NCBI RefSeq assembly: GCF_963678635.1
Contig: NC_087067.1
Span: forward strand, 1,612,001 to 1,676,000
From: Symsagittifera roscoffensis
Lineage: Eukaryota; Xenacoelomorpha; Acoela; Convolutidae
Length of the DNA: 64,000 bases
Direction of reading: 5' to 3'
Shown: positions 53,030 through 64,000 of the stretch, one piece after another
Numbering within the stretch: position 1 is the stretch's first letter
Layout: every line of letters starts with the position of its first letter
The notes under the pieces: model-generated
Told to the model about the DNA's origin: nothing
Database searches by the model: none
What the model saw: the letters and a program-made list of their open reading frames with translations, nothing else
Translations under genes and position numbers: made by a program

Positions 53030-54285
53030 AAATTTTCAGGGCTTGGTAGGGCAGGGCCACGCAGGGTAGGGAGAACAAGGCAGTGCAGGCAAGTCGAGGA
53101 GGGGCGTGGTAGGGCAGCGCAAGACAGGGCAGAGCGATGAGTGGCATGGCAGGGTAAAGGAGCGCAGGGTGAGGTGGATCAAGGCATGGTAGGGCCGAGA
53201 AGGACTGCGTGAGGGAGGCAACGCGATAACGCGAAAAGCAAGGCAGCGCACAAAAGCAGGGCAGCGCACAAAGGTAACGCGAAAAGCAGGACAGCGCACA
53301 AAAGAGCAGGGTATTGCAGCAAAGATAAGAAAACAGGGCGAGCAAAGAGGGGTGGAGCAGGGCAGGGCGAGGAGGGGCAATGCTGGGTACGGCAGCTCAA
53401 GCTAAGGCCGGGCAGCGCAAAAGCAAGTAGGGCAAGTGAGAAGTGGCGAGATAGGGCCACGCAAGGCAGGTCAGAGCGAGGAGCGGCAGGGTTCGACAGG
53501 ACGAGGTAGGGTAGGGAGCGCAAAGCAAGACAGGGCAGGTCGAGGAGGGGCGGGATAGGACAACGCAAGGCAGGTCAGAGTGAGGAGGGGCAAAGCAGGG
53601 CGAGGAAAATCAGGGCCGGGTGGAGAGTGCAAAGCAGGGGCGGGCGAGGAGGGAAAAGGCAGGGTAGGGCAACGAACGGCAGGAGGGGGAGGCACAATAA
53701 AGGAGCACAGGGCGGGGTGGTTCAAGGCTTAGTAGGGCAGGGCACGGCCAGGCAGGCTGTTGTTAGGAAGGACAGGGCGAGGAGGGCTAGGACGTAACAG
53801 GAGAGGAGGCGCAAGGCAGGGCAGGGCGAGGAAACGCACGGCAGGGTAGGGTAGCGCATGGCCGAATGATGAGGTACAAGGCCATGGTAGGAGAGCTCAA
53901 GGCAACGCGTGACCGGGCGAGGAGGAGCAAGGCAGAGCAGTGCAGCGAACAAAAGTGCAGGATATCGTAGCGCAAGGCTAAGCCAGCAGGGCAGGGAGAG
54001 GGATGGTGAAGCATGCAGGGTGACGAGGAGCAGGGCAGGGTAGGGCAGCTTCTCAAAGCAAGGCCGGCACCACAAAGACAGGCAGGTTAAGGTAATGCAG
54101 CGAAGCGTCGGGTGATGAGTGCCAAGTTCATGATAGGTGATAGACCAACAGAACAGTGCACGGTAGCGCAACACAAGGCAAAACATAGCAATGCAAAGAG
54201 AGCGAAGATAAAGCAAGGCTGCGCAAAGTTGGGCATCGATGCGAAGGGCAGAGTGGGACAGCTCAACTCAGGGTGGAATACATCC
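53030..54285. repeat. Purine-rich low-complexity array based on GGCAGGGC/GGGCGAGGAGGGGC
   Basis: About 1.25 kb of G/A-rich sequence with C at regular intervals (GGGCAGGGC, GAGGAGGGGC, GCAAGGCAGG) and a short irregular period, degenerating toward the right. The long minus-strand frames rich in Pro, Cys, Leu and Ala are products of this composition. Confidence 0.9.
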
Positions 54286-55640
54286 AACTGACCATCCCAT
54301 CAGTCATCCAATCATCCAGCAATCTTCACATTCTTCTACTAAGGCATCCAGTCATCAAACCATTTATCCCTCTATCGAACCATCCATCTAGCAATCTAAG
54401 CCACCAGCCATCCACTCGTTCTTCCAAACACCCATCAAAACATCAATTTATTCAACCAATCATCATCCGCTCAACCATCTAACCAGCAATATAACAAGCC
54501 ATTCCTGCAACCATCCATCCCTCAAACCATCTCTTCATTCATTTAACCATTAAACTATTTAGCCATCCATGCACCCAACCATTAATTCGTATATTCATCG
54601 AATCATTTGTCAAACTATCTGGCTATTCATCCAGCCAATCATCTACACAATCATCCATCAAACCGTTCTTCCATCCATCAATCAAGCCATTCATCATTTG
54701 TTCATGTATCCAACCAGCAATTTATCAAGCAATCTATCCAACCATCCATCCCTCAAGCACACCATCTATTCTTCCAACTATCAATCTAGCTATCTACGCA
54801 TCCAATCTAGCTATCTATGCATCTATCTAGCCATCTATGCATCCAATCAGCAACCTATCCATCATACCGTTCAGACATATATACAACCATCCATCCAGCC
54901 TGCTATCGATACAACCATCCTTCATCCGTTCTTCCAACCATTCATCGACCCATCTTTCCATCCCTCGAACAATCTTCCTGTTTTTTCAAGCAATTATCCA
55001 ACCGTTTATCCACCCATCCCTTCAGCCAGCCATCCATTCATCAAGCTATCCGTCAATCCAACCAGTCATCTTCAAGCCATGTTTCATTCGTTCAACAATT
55101 TATCTTTTCAGTCAACCAGTCAGCCATTTTTTCACCCAACCGCCCAAACGTTGCGCCATCCATTATTTATCCTTCAAACGAGGAAATCATCTTGCCAAGT
55201 ATTTATCTAGCCACCCGTCGTCTACCCCTCTATTAACTAACCAGCCATGTTTCGATTTAGGTTACAAGTCATCCATTCATCCAGCCATCTCACCATCCAT
55301 CCATCAAGTCATGAAACCATCTAGTCGTCTATCCAACCATTCATTTTTAAGCTATCCGTTCATATTTTCTTCCATCAAACCATCATTCATTCATCAGTTC
55401 TTCGAGTCATCAGCTCGTCCATCCGTCCACCAGCATTCTGTCACTCCATCCTTTCGACCATTCAACCATCCGTTTGTACAGCCAACCACCCAGCCAATCA
55501 TCTAGCCATCTGTCCATCCATCCATCGATACAGCCATCTGTCTAGCCATCCACCATCCGTCCATCCATACAACTAACAACTCTTCCAGCCATCCATCGAC
55601 CATCAATACAACCAGCCTGCTCTCCATCCATTCATCTATC
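54286..55640. repeat. CCATCCAT-type low-complexity array
   Basis: About 1.35 kb of ATCCA/CCATC steps interspersed with longer phrases such as ATCAAGCCATTCATC. It starts directly where the purine-rich array ends. The frames through it (Ser/Ile/His/Pro-rich) are artefacts. Confidence 0.9.
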
Positions 55641-57364
55641 CCCATGTCATCCGCTTACAAAAATTGCTTTAATTTTTCAGGAGCAAGTTTAGCTGGATAG
55701 AGTCACTAGTTTTTTTATTCTCAAAAAAGCACTAAAACAAATTTCAACTTTTTTTTGCTGGAGTAAAACTAAACTTTCATGGAATAAAAATAGGTTCAAA
55801 GTAATCTCCTATCATAAGCCTTCTTCATTCGCTCGAAGTCAGAATTGAAATAAAGGATTGCAAAATGATTTTTCTCGACACTGTGAAATTTTTTGAAAAT
55901 ACGACGTAAAATGTTTCTATGTGATATCACTCGACGTTTTCCGATGATTTATTTGGCCTACTTGAGTTTGCGAGGAGAAAAATTCAAAAAAAAAAGAAAA
56001 CACGCCCAATGACAAATTCCCTCCCCATGTTCAGTGGCCGGAACTATAACTGTTAAAATGGATCTATTTTACTTTATATTTGGTAGCACTATATGTGCAC
56101 TTCGTGAACAACATCGGTCTTACTTTTGGCCCTGCTTCAAAATAAAAGTTGTTACCAATAAACAACCTTGAAAATATTTTTTTGGTACTAAAATAGATGC
56201 TACTGAATTAACCGATTCTTAATTTTTCCATGTTGTGCGATTCAAAAGCCGCCTCTGATTTTAGTCAATTTCCTACTACTTTTGTTAAAAGAACCTTGTT
56301 TTCTATCGGAAATGAACATAAATAAAAACAGAACCATTTTTTCGTGTCTCTACTTTTCTAGGTGTTTTGCTTACTATTTAGATAAAGCCCGGATTTCATT
56401 ATCTGATAGATTAAATGAAAGTCAGAATGCGCTATGGAAGCAATGTTTTCACTTGCGAGAGCAAGTGAATTGTAATCGGGAACTAGGTTTTCTCCCGTAA
56501 AAAAATTTTTCTTACAAATTCTACCGACATGCTCTATTGTGACATGCTCAATTTTGTTGAAAACTCAAATGAAATTAGTTCTTAGATCAAAACTCAAATG
56601 AAATTAGTTCTTAGATCGTTTTTTTTTGCTTTTCGTTCTAACTTCTGTTGGCTAGTTTTTAGCTTTTCCCAAATGCAATTTATGTTAGCTGTTAGGCTTT
56701 TTAAGCGGATCTTTTCCAAAGCAGCAGTTTTTTGTTTTTTGGTTTTAAGTTTTTGATATACTTGAAAGAAAGTTGCTTTGTAGTTTGTAATTTTATCAAT
56801 TCTGGTTTTTAATAATTGTATAGTTTTTTTTTCAAAACCGGCTCAGCGTATGTTATATCGGCTTAGGCAATTTATTTTGCGCAATTTCCAGCAAGAGTTG
56901 TTTTCAATGCTTTTGCTTGTTTCAGGAGAGACGAGTCGTATAAATTTTTCTTTAAAAAGTTTCATATTCTTTTAATCTACTGCTTTGTCGTTTTCGGCTC
57001 AACGAAGGTCAATCCAAGTTTTTTTTGCCTTAGTTGCCGCTCGGTCATTGACTCTCAATGATCATTTATGCTGTAATGAACATCGTCCCAGTTTATAAAC
57101 ATTTTTGCCGCTCATTCCTTGATCATCAATGCTTGTTAAGGCTGCTGGACGGAGGTATGAAACTTTTGTAGATCGCTTTTTCGATTTTTTTCAAGTTATT
57201 TTTCCAGCTTTATTTTTTGAAAAAAGAAGACTTCCTTCTTTTTTTCAATACGTTTTTTTTTCAATATGTTGTTCTCAAAATGTTTTTCAATCGCGAGTGT
57301 TGTGAAGCTCCGCTTTGCATTCGGGGTTAACTGAACGCAACGTTATCACTTTGTAGAGCGCAAT
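55641..57364. other. Gene-poor spacer with repeat fragments
   Basis: No coding frame convinces. A family B copy lies at 56446-56500 (CACTTGCGAGAGCAAGTG hairpin, then GTAATCGGGAACTAGG). A directly repeated phrase, AACTCAAATGAAATTAGTTC, occurs at about 56564 and 56589. Family F-like TCGGCTTAG and GTTGCCGCTCGG phrases lie near 56860-57045. Confidence 0.4.
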
Positions 57365-58860
57365 GCTTGAAAAATATTTATAGGCTCAACGTTTAAGAGA
57401 ATGCCAAGAATATTATTGTAGATTTCGAAGTTTCATCGCTCGATTGGGTTGCTTGAACAACTTTAACTTATCGCAAATCAATCCAGACTATGAAAGAACT
57501 ATAAAAATCTCGGAAAATTTTTCGCTTTACCTACCCTCTTACCCTTTTTTGATAAGCAATTCAATTGAAACTTATCAAAATTTCATTGGCTCAAAAGCTT
57601 GCTGAGAAAAATTTCAGCTGTTTGCGAGTCTGTTTGCTCTACAAATTAATTGAAACTTTCCGAAGTTTCGTCATTTGTTCACCTTGCTTAGAAAGACTTG
57701 AACATTTCGCGTGCCGCTTTTCACTAAATACTCGGAAACTCGTCAACAATCATCGCCTAAATAACTTGTCTAGAAAAGTTAGATTTGCTCAATAAAATTA
57801 CTTCAGAGTTATTTTGTTTAAGCAGCGCGTTTAGAAAACTGTTCGGGAACCGACTTGTCTCATGAAATAATTGAAGTTTTTTGAAGTTTGCTTTGAAAAA
57901 GTTTAGTATAACTTATAACTTGAAAGTTTCTCTTTTCATTAGCTTACTTCGAGAAATTTAATCTACTCGTGAACTGTTCTGTTTTGTGAAGTGACCTGAC
58001 AATTTCGAAACTTCATCGCCTGAACGTATCGCTTCGAGCAATCTAAACTTTTTTGCTAACTGAATCGGTCCATGAATTTACACGAATTGTTGCAGCGTTT
58101 CATGACTTGATTAGCTTGCTTTGGAAAACCTAAAAATTCTCCAACCAATTGGCTTATTGAAAAAATATGTTTAATAACTTTTTGGGTTGCCTACAAAGCT
58201 TCTCTTTTTAGCGAACCGATTCGTTTTATGGATGAAAAAGAAATATTTCATTGCTTCAACTAAAAGTGCTTCAATCGCTTGAATAGCTGCTTTAGAAAAA
58301 ACTTAAACTGTCTGCGCACCGATTTGTTCTGATAAAAAGATTGACACATTTGAATTTTTCAGCAGATTTGACATATCTTAAAGCTGAGTGGCTTGCTCAA
58401 ACACGTTTTAATTGCTGGCTGAAAAAAATTTTTTGAATCGATTCACGCCATGGTCCCAAATTTTACAAGTTTCATCGCTTAAATATTTTTTCAGTTTCAT
58501 CGCTTGCTGGGGAAGTTTTAATTTCATGCGAATCAGTTTTTTACAAATTAACCTGATTATTTCAAAAGTTTCATTGCTGAAATTGTTTGCTTAGAAAATA
58601 ATCTTTTTTTTTACGAATCGTTATATTTTATGAACTCGCATAAAAAATTCAAAACTTTATGTAATTGAATGGTTTGCTCAGAAAAGATTTTAAACCTAGT
58701 TGAAGCTGGAACACTTTGAAGTATTTCCAAGTTTACTCAGCCTGAATTAATAGCTTGTCTCGAAAAACTTTTTAAAATGCGCAAACTGATTTACGATATG
58801 GAATAACTCAAATTATTCAAGTTTTTTGCTTGGATAGCTTCCTGCTTGTTAAATAAAGTC
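57365..58860. repeat. Degenerate long-unit tandem array (family D), second locus
   Basis: The same recurring phrases as at 41445-42075 (AAGTTTCATCGCTTG, TAGCTTGCTT-GAAAA, GAACCGATTCGT, ATGAAA) occur roughly every 90-120 bases over 1.5 kb, with high divergence between units. Confidence 0.6.
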
Positions 58861-60815
58861 ACCTTGTTGCTAGCCGATAGATTATTGGAGAGGAAGTTGA
58901 TAGTTATTTGTTCATACGTTTCAAGGGAGTTATTCTGAAACTAGTGTTAAGTTTTCACAATTGAATTACACCATTAACACTATTCAGCAGCCTCTTATAG
59001 TAAAAGTTGTGAGAAGACTTGAGTTTTTGACCAGAACACGACTATTTAATTTTCAGCTTCTTTATTATCGCATGCTGCTAAAATTCTAATCTCTGCTTAG
59101 CCTGGTTGACAAGTTTTTTTAATTCCCAATTATTTTCTCATACACTTCGAAGTGTTAAGAGTTTGTTTGACAAAAAATAATGATAAAAAATAAGTTTACC
59201 ATGCTTTAGAAATGTACTAGTATTGTTTTTTGGGCATTTTGGACATGTACTACTATGTACTACTATTTTCGGGCATTTTTTGGACATCCAAACACCCGAA
59301 AAATCAAAAAATGTTGCAAACATTATAAAAACCGCTTTAAAAGGCAATTATTCCACATTTGTTCAAAAAGAAGGGCAAAAATCCAAATTGTACCGCTCGC
59401 TTAAAAATGCTGTAGTTGCTAAGTTAAAGCGGATTACAGCAGTCGTGTCACCGTTTTGCGAGCTTGCTGACAGAAGGTAGGACTCGATAGGAAAATTAGA
59501 GCCGGTTATCGCCGCGAAGTAGCGACACACGCGTAGCACGCCCACCATCAATCTTAAGCCGAGAGTCGGCTAAATTGGAGTTGGATAACTGAACTATGGA
59601 TCCTTTTTCAAATTTCAACGTCATATTGTTACATATTTGTTGTATAAGCTCAGATAATTGATATAGCTATTTCTTAAAAAATCGGATGTTTGCCCTGGAC
59701 CCTGTTTTTTACTGCTTTGAGTTGCATCACTAACGTTTTTTATTTATATAAAAATTTTTGTGACTAACTTTTTTGTTAACCTGGGGAAGTAAAAGAGCAA
59801 GTTGCAAAGTACTAGCTGTTTTAAGGTCATATCAGAATTTTGAATGTTATCGAAAGTTATTTTTTATCAGACTTTTACTATTGGAACCATTGTCCAAATT
59901 TGTATGACCATTTTTATTGTAAATTAATATAGTATGCTTTCTTCGTGATATCTCTCGCAGCGGTTGCTGTATTCCATGCAATGGTAGGTATATTACACAA
60001 TTTTTATACAAAATTTATACAAAAATTTGTGGTTATGTTTTCATGCATTTTTGTTCCGACCATTGAACATGGGTAAGAACTATGTACTTGGCTATGTTTT
60101 AATTTTTTTCTTTTTTTGCCCACGCAATAAAACCACAAATAATCAATGGACAGGGTTGAATGATATATCATATTAAAGCTCATTTAGTCGCAATTGGAAC
60201 GCTATTAAAAAAAAGTTCAAAAAAATTTCCCAGTGTCGAGAACACCGATTTGAAATTTTTGATTTTTCATATTTTTCCGAGCATCGAAAATCGGATTCGT
60301 ATTTTGTATATAAAGTTTTACAACTAGATAAAATTATCTTCTTTGAGCATTAACAATCAACAATAACGCTTTGGAATCTTTCGTTCATACACTAAACATG
60401 CTGATGCCTTTTAGGTATTCTCCCCAGCCGAATTGAATTGTTGATGTGCATTTTCATACAATGTTTATAAGTTGCTGGCTTGAAAAATAAAAATTCATAC
60501 TCTTTTCAGTTTCATATTTAGTCGTTAACTAAGAGGCGCGTATCATTTTGGTTTTCTCCTTGTTGTAAAACTAGTCGCTATTTTAAAAATATAGCTACCC
60601 AACCATAACATGTAACTGTGATCCACACATGCTGAATTTGCTATTTTAGTAGTAATATCAGATCCACATGCGTTTCAGCTGTTTGATTTGCGGCTGATAA
60701 GTCGATTCTCATTTTTCTGTGTCTATTTTTGCTTAGCCGTTTCGTCTTCACTATCGCTCACTTTTGTCTGTCTAATTTGTGACTGTTTACTTGTGTTTGT
60801 GTTTGCGTCTTTCAG
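58861..60815. other. No gene recognised
   Basis: AT-rich spacer. Small local duplications are seen, such as TGTACTACTATGTACTACTA near 59247 and TTTATACAAAATTTATACAA near 60002. A GTTCCGACCATTGAACATGGG phrase at 60052 belongs to the dispersed family noted at 30831 and 37110. Confidence 0.4.
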
Positions 60816-61048
60816 CTGCCAGAAAATGTCGGCTAGGTGCTAAGTCCGTGGCCACATTTGGCAACCAACTGCCTCCACCTCCAAAAACCCAACTAATCTC
60901 TCACTTCGCTCCTCTTTCATCTACCCTCCGGGGATCTCGCGGTGGCCGGCGACTGGGCGAAATTGAGATGACCCAGAAAGGGTTCAGCAGCACCTGGACA
61001 GCCTCTTTGCTCTTTCCACCTGGTCTAGTCTGGCCCGGTCGGGGGTAG
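60816..61048 (+). CDS. Candidate exon in a local GC-rich island
   Basis: An acceptor GTGTTTGCGTCTTTCAG ends at 60815. The following frame stays open to TAG at 61046-61048 and is GC-rich in a very AT-rich setting: ARKCRLGAKSVATFGNQ, LPPPPKTQLISHFAPLSS, RGSRGGRRLGEIEMTQKG, FSSTWTASLLFPPGLVWP. The composition suggests a real exon or a remnant of a transferred or mobile sequence; the GC island continues about 90 bases past the stop. No family recognised and no linked exon found. Confidence 0.35.
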
Positions 61049-63298
61049 ATCACAACCAGAACCCCTAAGAGGACTGCCTAAGAGGCGACCCCGATTGCCC
61101 AGTTTGAGAATAGTCCCTTCCGGCTTCCATTTTCATTTTTCTGGACTTCAGGCTGTCTGCCAGTTGTGTTCATGCAGATATTTGAAGATTTAAAATAATA
61201 AATACAAAAATGCACCAATCGGTATAATGTCAAATACATAAAATGATTCAGTTATTTTTTTGCGATAATGAATACAACTCTAAGCTTAAAATTTTTCGTC
61301 AAAGGAATCTAGTATCAATTGCTATGAGCGACATTTCGAGAGTTTTTCGATTGTTTTTTAAATCAAAAGCATCTTAAACTCTGATCAGTATGTCATACCG
61401 CTAAGTCGGTTATTTTATATTGTTTTTCTGCCAACCTTCTTGCTCTTAGGATTTTTAAAAATAAAGTCAAACTCCAATTTATTATTCTGTTGCTTACTGT
61501 CACAAAGTATTAATGCCCTCGAATACAGTTGGTAAAGTTTCTCCAATTTTTGTCAGAAAAACCGGCAGTAAAAAGCGCAATGGAAATCAATTTAGTGTAT
61601 TTCTTTGGGCGTAATGGTGAAAGAACTAATAAAATAAGCTTTTGCTGAGTTATAACTTTTACAGCTTGAAACAGTTTTCAAGCAGTTTATAAAAACCGGA
61701 ATTTTTCTGGCGTTTTTGTCCGAATTGTAAAAATTCGTTGGCCAACTTGTCCTTGCGGTTCGCTGTCGGTCCATCCAAGGCCGCTCTTATCCACAGTTTT
61801 TCCCATTTTATGCCACTGGCTAATCTCTGGATCCTGGCGCTTACTTCGGAAGGTACAACTAACTTGATTACAAGTCTGGTTTTAGTCTGCTTTTATACTA
61901 TTGATATTTCTCTATTCTGTTTCAAACCTGATTAGAATGCCACGCCGCCGTTTCCTCTAGCCTACTTTTCTAGAGCCGAACAGACTAATTACGTAATGCC
62001 GTTACGTAACAGCTGTAACATGACAAGAATGTTGGGCTTCGGCTTGCGGAGACTTTTAGCTCGTTGGTATGTTACCGTTCAAAACCTTGCCGTTCATCGT
62101 GTGTTGGTAATGCAGGGAACAGATTTTGTTTGGCGGCGTATGTTTCTTTTGAAAGTGATATGTAAACATTTGCCCTATTTATTTGTTTACCCTTTGCACC
62201 AGTCCCGATCAAAGTCAAAAACTTCTCGAATCCGGTCTGGTCCGAATAACTGAATATTCTTTGAAGTCTCACCTTATCCCAAACTCCCTTACCCCCTCCC
62301 CCCCCCCCCCCCCGCCCTCTTCCCAATTACTTTTCTTATTTTTCCCTCAAAATTTGTACGGGTAAACAGAATAATCTGTCTGCAAACTCTCCAAGATTTG
62401 GTAAAACGGTTTTGCGGTTTTGGCCCACTCAAATCTTTGCTCAAGCTAAAAACACGTCAGAAGTGGATGGAAACGTAACAATCGAAAAAAACATAGACGT
62501 ATGAATAAGTATCTTTCTTGAAAACTAGTTTTAACCTACTTGTAATATTTTTGATAACTTGAACTTCAAAAAGCTGATTAATATTGAACCAACTCAACTT
62601 TGCCCTTGGCTTAAGTATCTTTTGAACAATTTTAGACGGGCAAATTGCAACTAAATTTTGATTATTTATTTCATTTTATTTTGCAACAAATTTGAAATGA
62701 AACAAAAGTATAGACCAACCTTTGAAGCTGCCTATTAAACTGAGCACAAAATTTGCCCTTAGCTGAAAAATATTGCCCAAAGTTTGCCTATGGCGACAAA
62801 ACGAGATACAAAATTTCTGGCCCGAAGCTTTTATTTTTTCTGTTTTTGGTTTAGGTTTCGGCTCGTGTTTTCTATTGTCTGTCGCTCGTAGCAGTAGAAA
62901 AACACGAAAACTTAGTTGTTGTTATTTGAACCACTAAATTGACCCAGATTTCTATCAATCGTGCCGAAATGTAGATCAACCATTGACATAGGTGTCATTC
63001 AAATTTCGACCCCTGATTTCCGCGTAAATTCCCCGCCGCGTTTTTTCACCATGCGCTTATTAATAGTAACGAAGTTATAATTCTTGTAATGGCGGGAACT
63101 TGTTATATTTTTGGAACATGGTGTAATTTAGGGATGTCCCTATTTTGATAGAAACTCCCAGATTTCAAAAAAACGGTGCTCATTAAAATTATGAATCGCA
63201 CTTTCGACGATGATGATAATGATTATGAACTCCATAGTCCATAAAAGGTGATTTTCCCTGAGAAGATGGAATCCTTTTCGCAAGTGTTTTTTTTTCAG
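61049..63298. other. No gene recognised
   Basis: AT-rich spacer or intron. A C-run (about 62297-62314) and scattered short repeats are the only visible structure. Confidence 0.4.
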
Positions 63299-63670
63299 AT
63301 CCCACATTCTTCAAGAAGCGGACCTGAGAAAACTTCAAGCAGCAGAAATACAGGTTGTGTGGGTTAAAGTGACATCTAAACAAAAACAATCTTCAAAGGT
63401 TTATCTAATTGATTGAAAAATTGATAAATTGCTTATACATTATGTTGTAGCGTTGTATGAAAAAGTAATCGGCAGAATTTTTGCATGCTTAATTAATAGT
63501 TTTTTTTGCTGTTTTTCTTCAATCAAGATAGCCAATCAGATTCAAGTAAATATATCTCAGATATAATTGGCCGACGTTTTCAGCTGAAGATAAAGAAAGA
63601 AAGGCCAAATATAGTGAAGAATTAACAAAGCTTTTGTTTATTCGGGACTTTTATGATATCGGCCAATTTG
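63299..63670 (+). CDS. Two linked exons of an unidentified gene, continuing beyond the window
   Basis: Exon A (63299-63353) follows a strong acceptor (T-run plus CAG) and ends at a CAG|GTTGTG donor. Exon B (63584-63670) follows CGTTTTCAG and ends at G|GTAAGA. Exon A leaves one base that completes the first codon of exon B, giving a single open frame: IPHSSRSGPEKTSSSRNT, then AEDKERKAKYSEELTK and LLFIRDFYDIGQFG. The matching phases and four good splice borders support a real gene with a charged helical region. Start and end lie elsewhere, possibly beyond 64000. No family recognised. Confidence 0.45.
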
Positions 63671-64000
63671 GTAAGAGAGTAAAAATACGGCCAACCTTAG
63701 TGGCTATAAATTTGACCAATTCAGTTATCCAATTTTACCCTAGCTAAGCTAGTGCTACCCTACCAGAACCCAAAAAGTCCCTCCATTTCAATATCGAAAC
63801 TGAAAGTATCAAAGTATTACAGTTTTGATCCCCTCGCAACTAAATCGGTAGTATTAGCAACTTACTAGTTGAATCTGAACCAATGAAATTGCCAGTCGCT
63901 ACAAGTTAGTAAATAAAAAACTTTTATAGACCTCCTGTGCTATTAGCCACAGAGCTCAAAAACAGCAGTGACACCGCAACAACAGCCTTTTTAATTGCGG

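Noticed and set aside
52998-54287. Several long minus-strand frames rich in Pro, Leu, Cys and Ala
   Set aside because: Low-complexity translation of the GGCAGGGC array, open in several frames at once.
54273-55505. Overlapping plus-strand frames rich in Ser, His, Ile and Pro
   Set aside because: Low-complexity translation of the CCATCC array.
1-64000. CRISPR arrays, bacterial operons, riboswitches, rRNA
   Set aside because: The window is animal nuclear DNA; no such structures are present, and the tandem arrays lack spacer organisation.

Overview
This window is AT-rich animal nuclear DNA. Canonical GT-AG introns split recognisable animal genes (guanylate kinase, a ZNRD2/SSSCA1-type zinc-ribbon protein, a USP-type deubiquitinase). 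Introns and spacers are packed with short dispersed repeats, minisatellites and decayed non-LTR retrotransposons. The species cannot be named. An invertebrate is likely. Splice acceptors lying only a few bases upstream of two start codons leave room for 5' UTR introns or spliced-leader trans-splicing.

Region 1 (1 to about 18,300) is one very large LTR retrotransposon of the Ty3/Gypsy type, cut at its 5' end by the window edge. Its base composition is balanced and purine-rich, unlike the AT-rich host DNA. It encodes Gag with two CCHC knuckles, a DTGA aspartic protease, a YVDD reverse transcriptase, RNase H, a long unrecognised linker and an integrase. A C-terminal extension looks like a macro (ADP-ribose-binding) domain. 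A 0.5 kb spacer with a strong splice acceptor follows. Then come about 8.9 kb of extra coding capacity, all in one frame: ORF2 (coiled coil, a clear SGNH/GDSL-type hydrolase domain and a probable second degenerate one), ORF3 (hydrophobic N-terminus) and ORF4 (1,472 residues, unrecognised, Cys/His clusters). A polypurine tract and a probable 3' LTR close it. In-frame TGA codons interrupt pol and separate ORF2 from ORF3. The hexamer CTTGAG is strongly over-represented across the whole element, coding or not. This element is the best candidate for an unusual system here.

Region 2 (18,300-22,000) holds two non-LTR reverse-transcriptase relics and a degenerate minisatellite, then the last exon of a minus-strand three-exon gene for a 352-residue coiled-coil protein (21,116-22,705). 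Region 3 (22,880-25,550) has a 1.2 kb TTTA-rich array, then a USP exon that runs directly into a 76-bp tandem repeat whose units each begin with a splice-donor-like sequence.

Region 4 (29,160-40,320) is the ZNRD2-like gene: four exons over 10.9 kb, preceded by four 44-bp tandem units each carrying a splice-acceptor-like motif. Its introns contain a 550-bp tandem duplication, a hAT-like MITE inside a GT microsatellite and copies of several repeat families. Region 5 (42,500-46,900) has terminal exons of unidentified genes, including a convergent pair whose stop codons are 17 bases apart around a hairpin. Region 6 (47,300-49,450) is the complete four-exon guanylate kinase gene. Region 7 (49,450-64,000) is gene-poor: repeats, two abutting low-complexity arrays of opposite strand composition (53,030-55,650), a second long-unit degenerate array, one GC-rich candidate exon and two linked exons of an unknown gene at the right edge.
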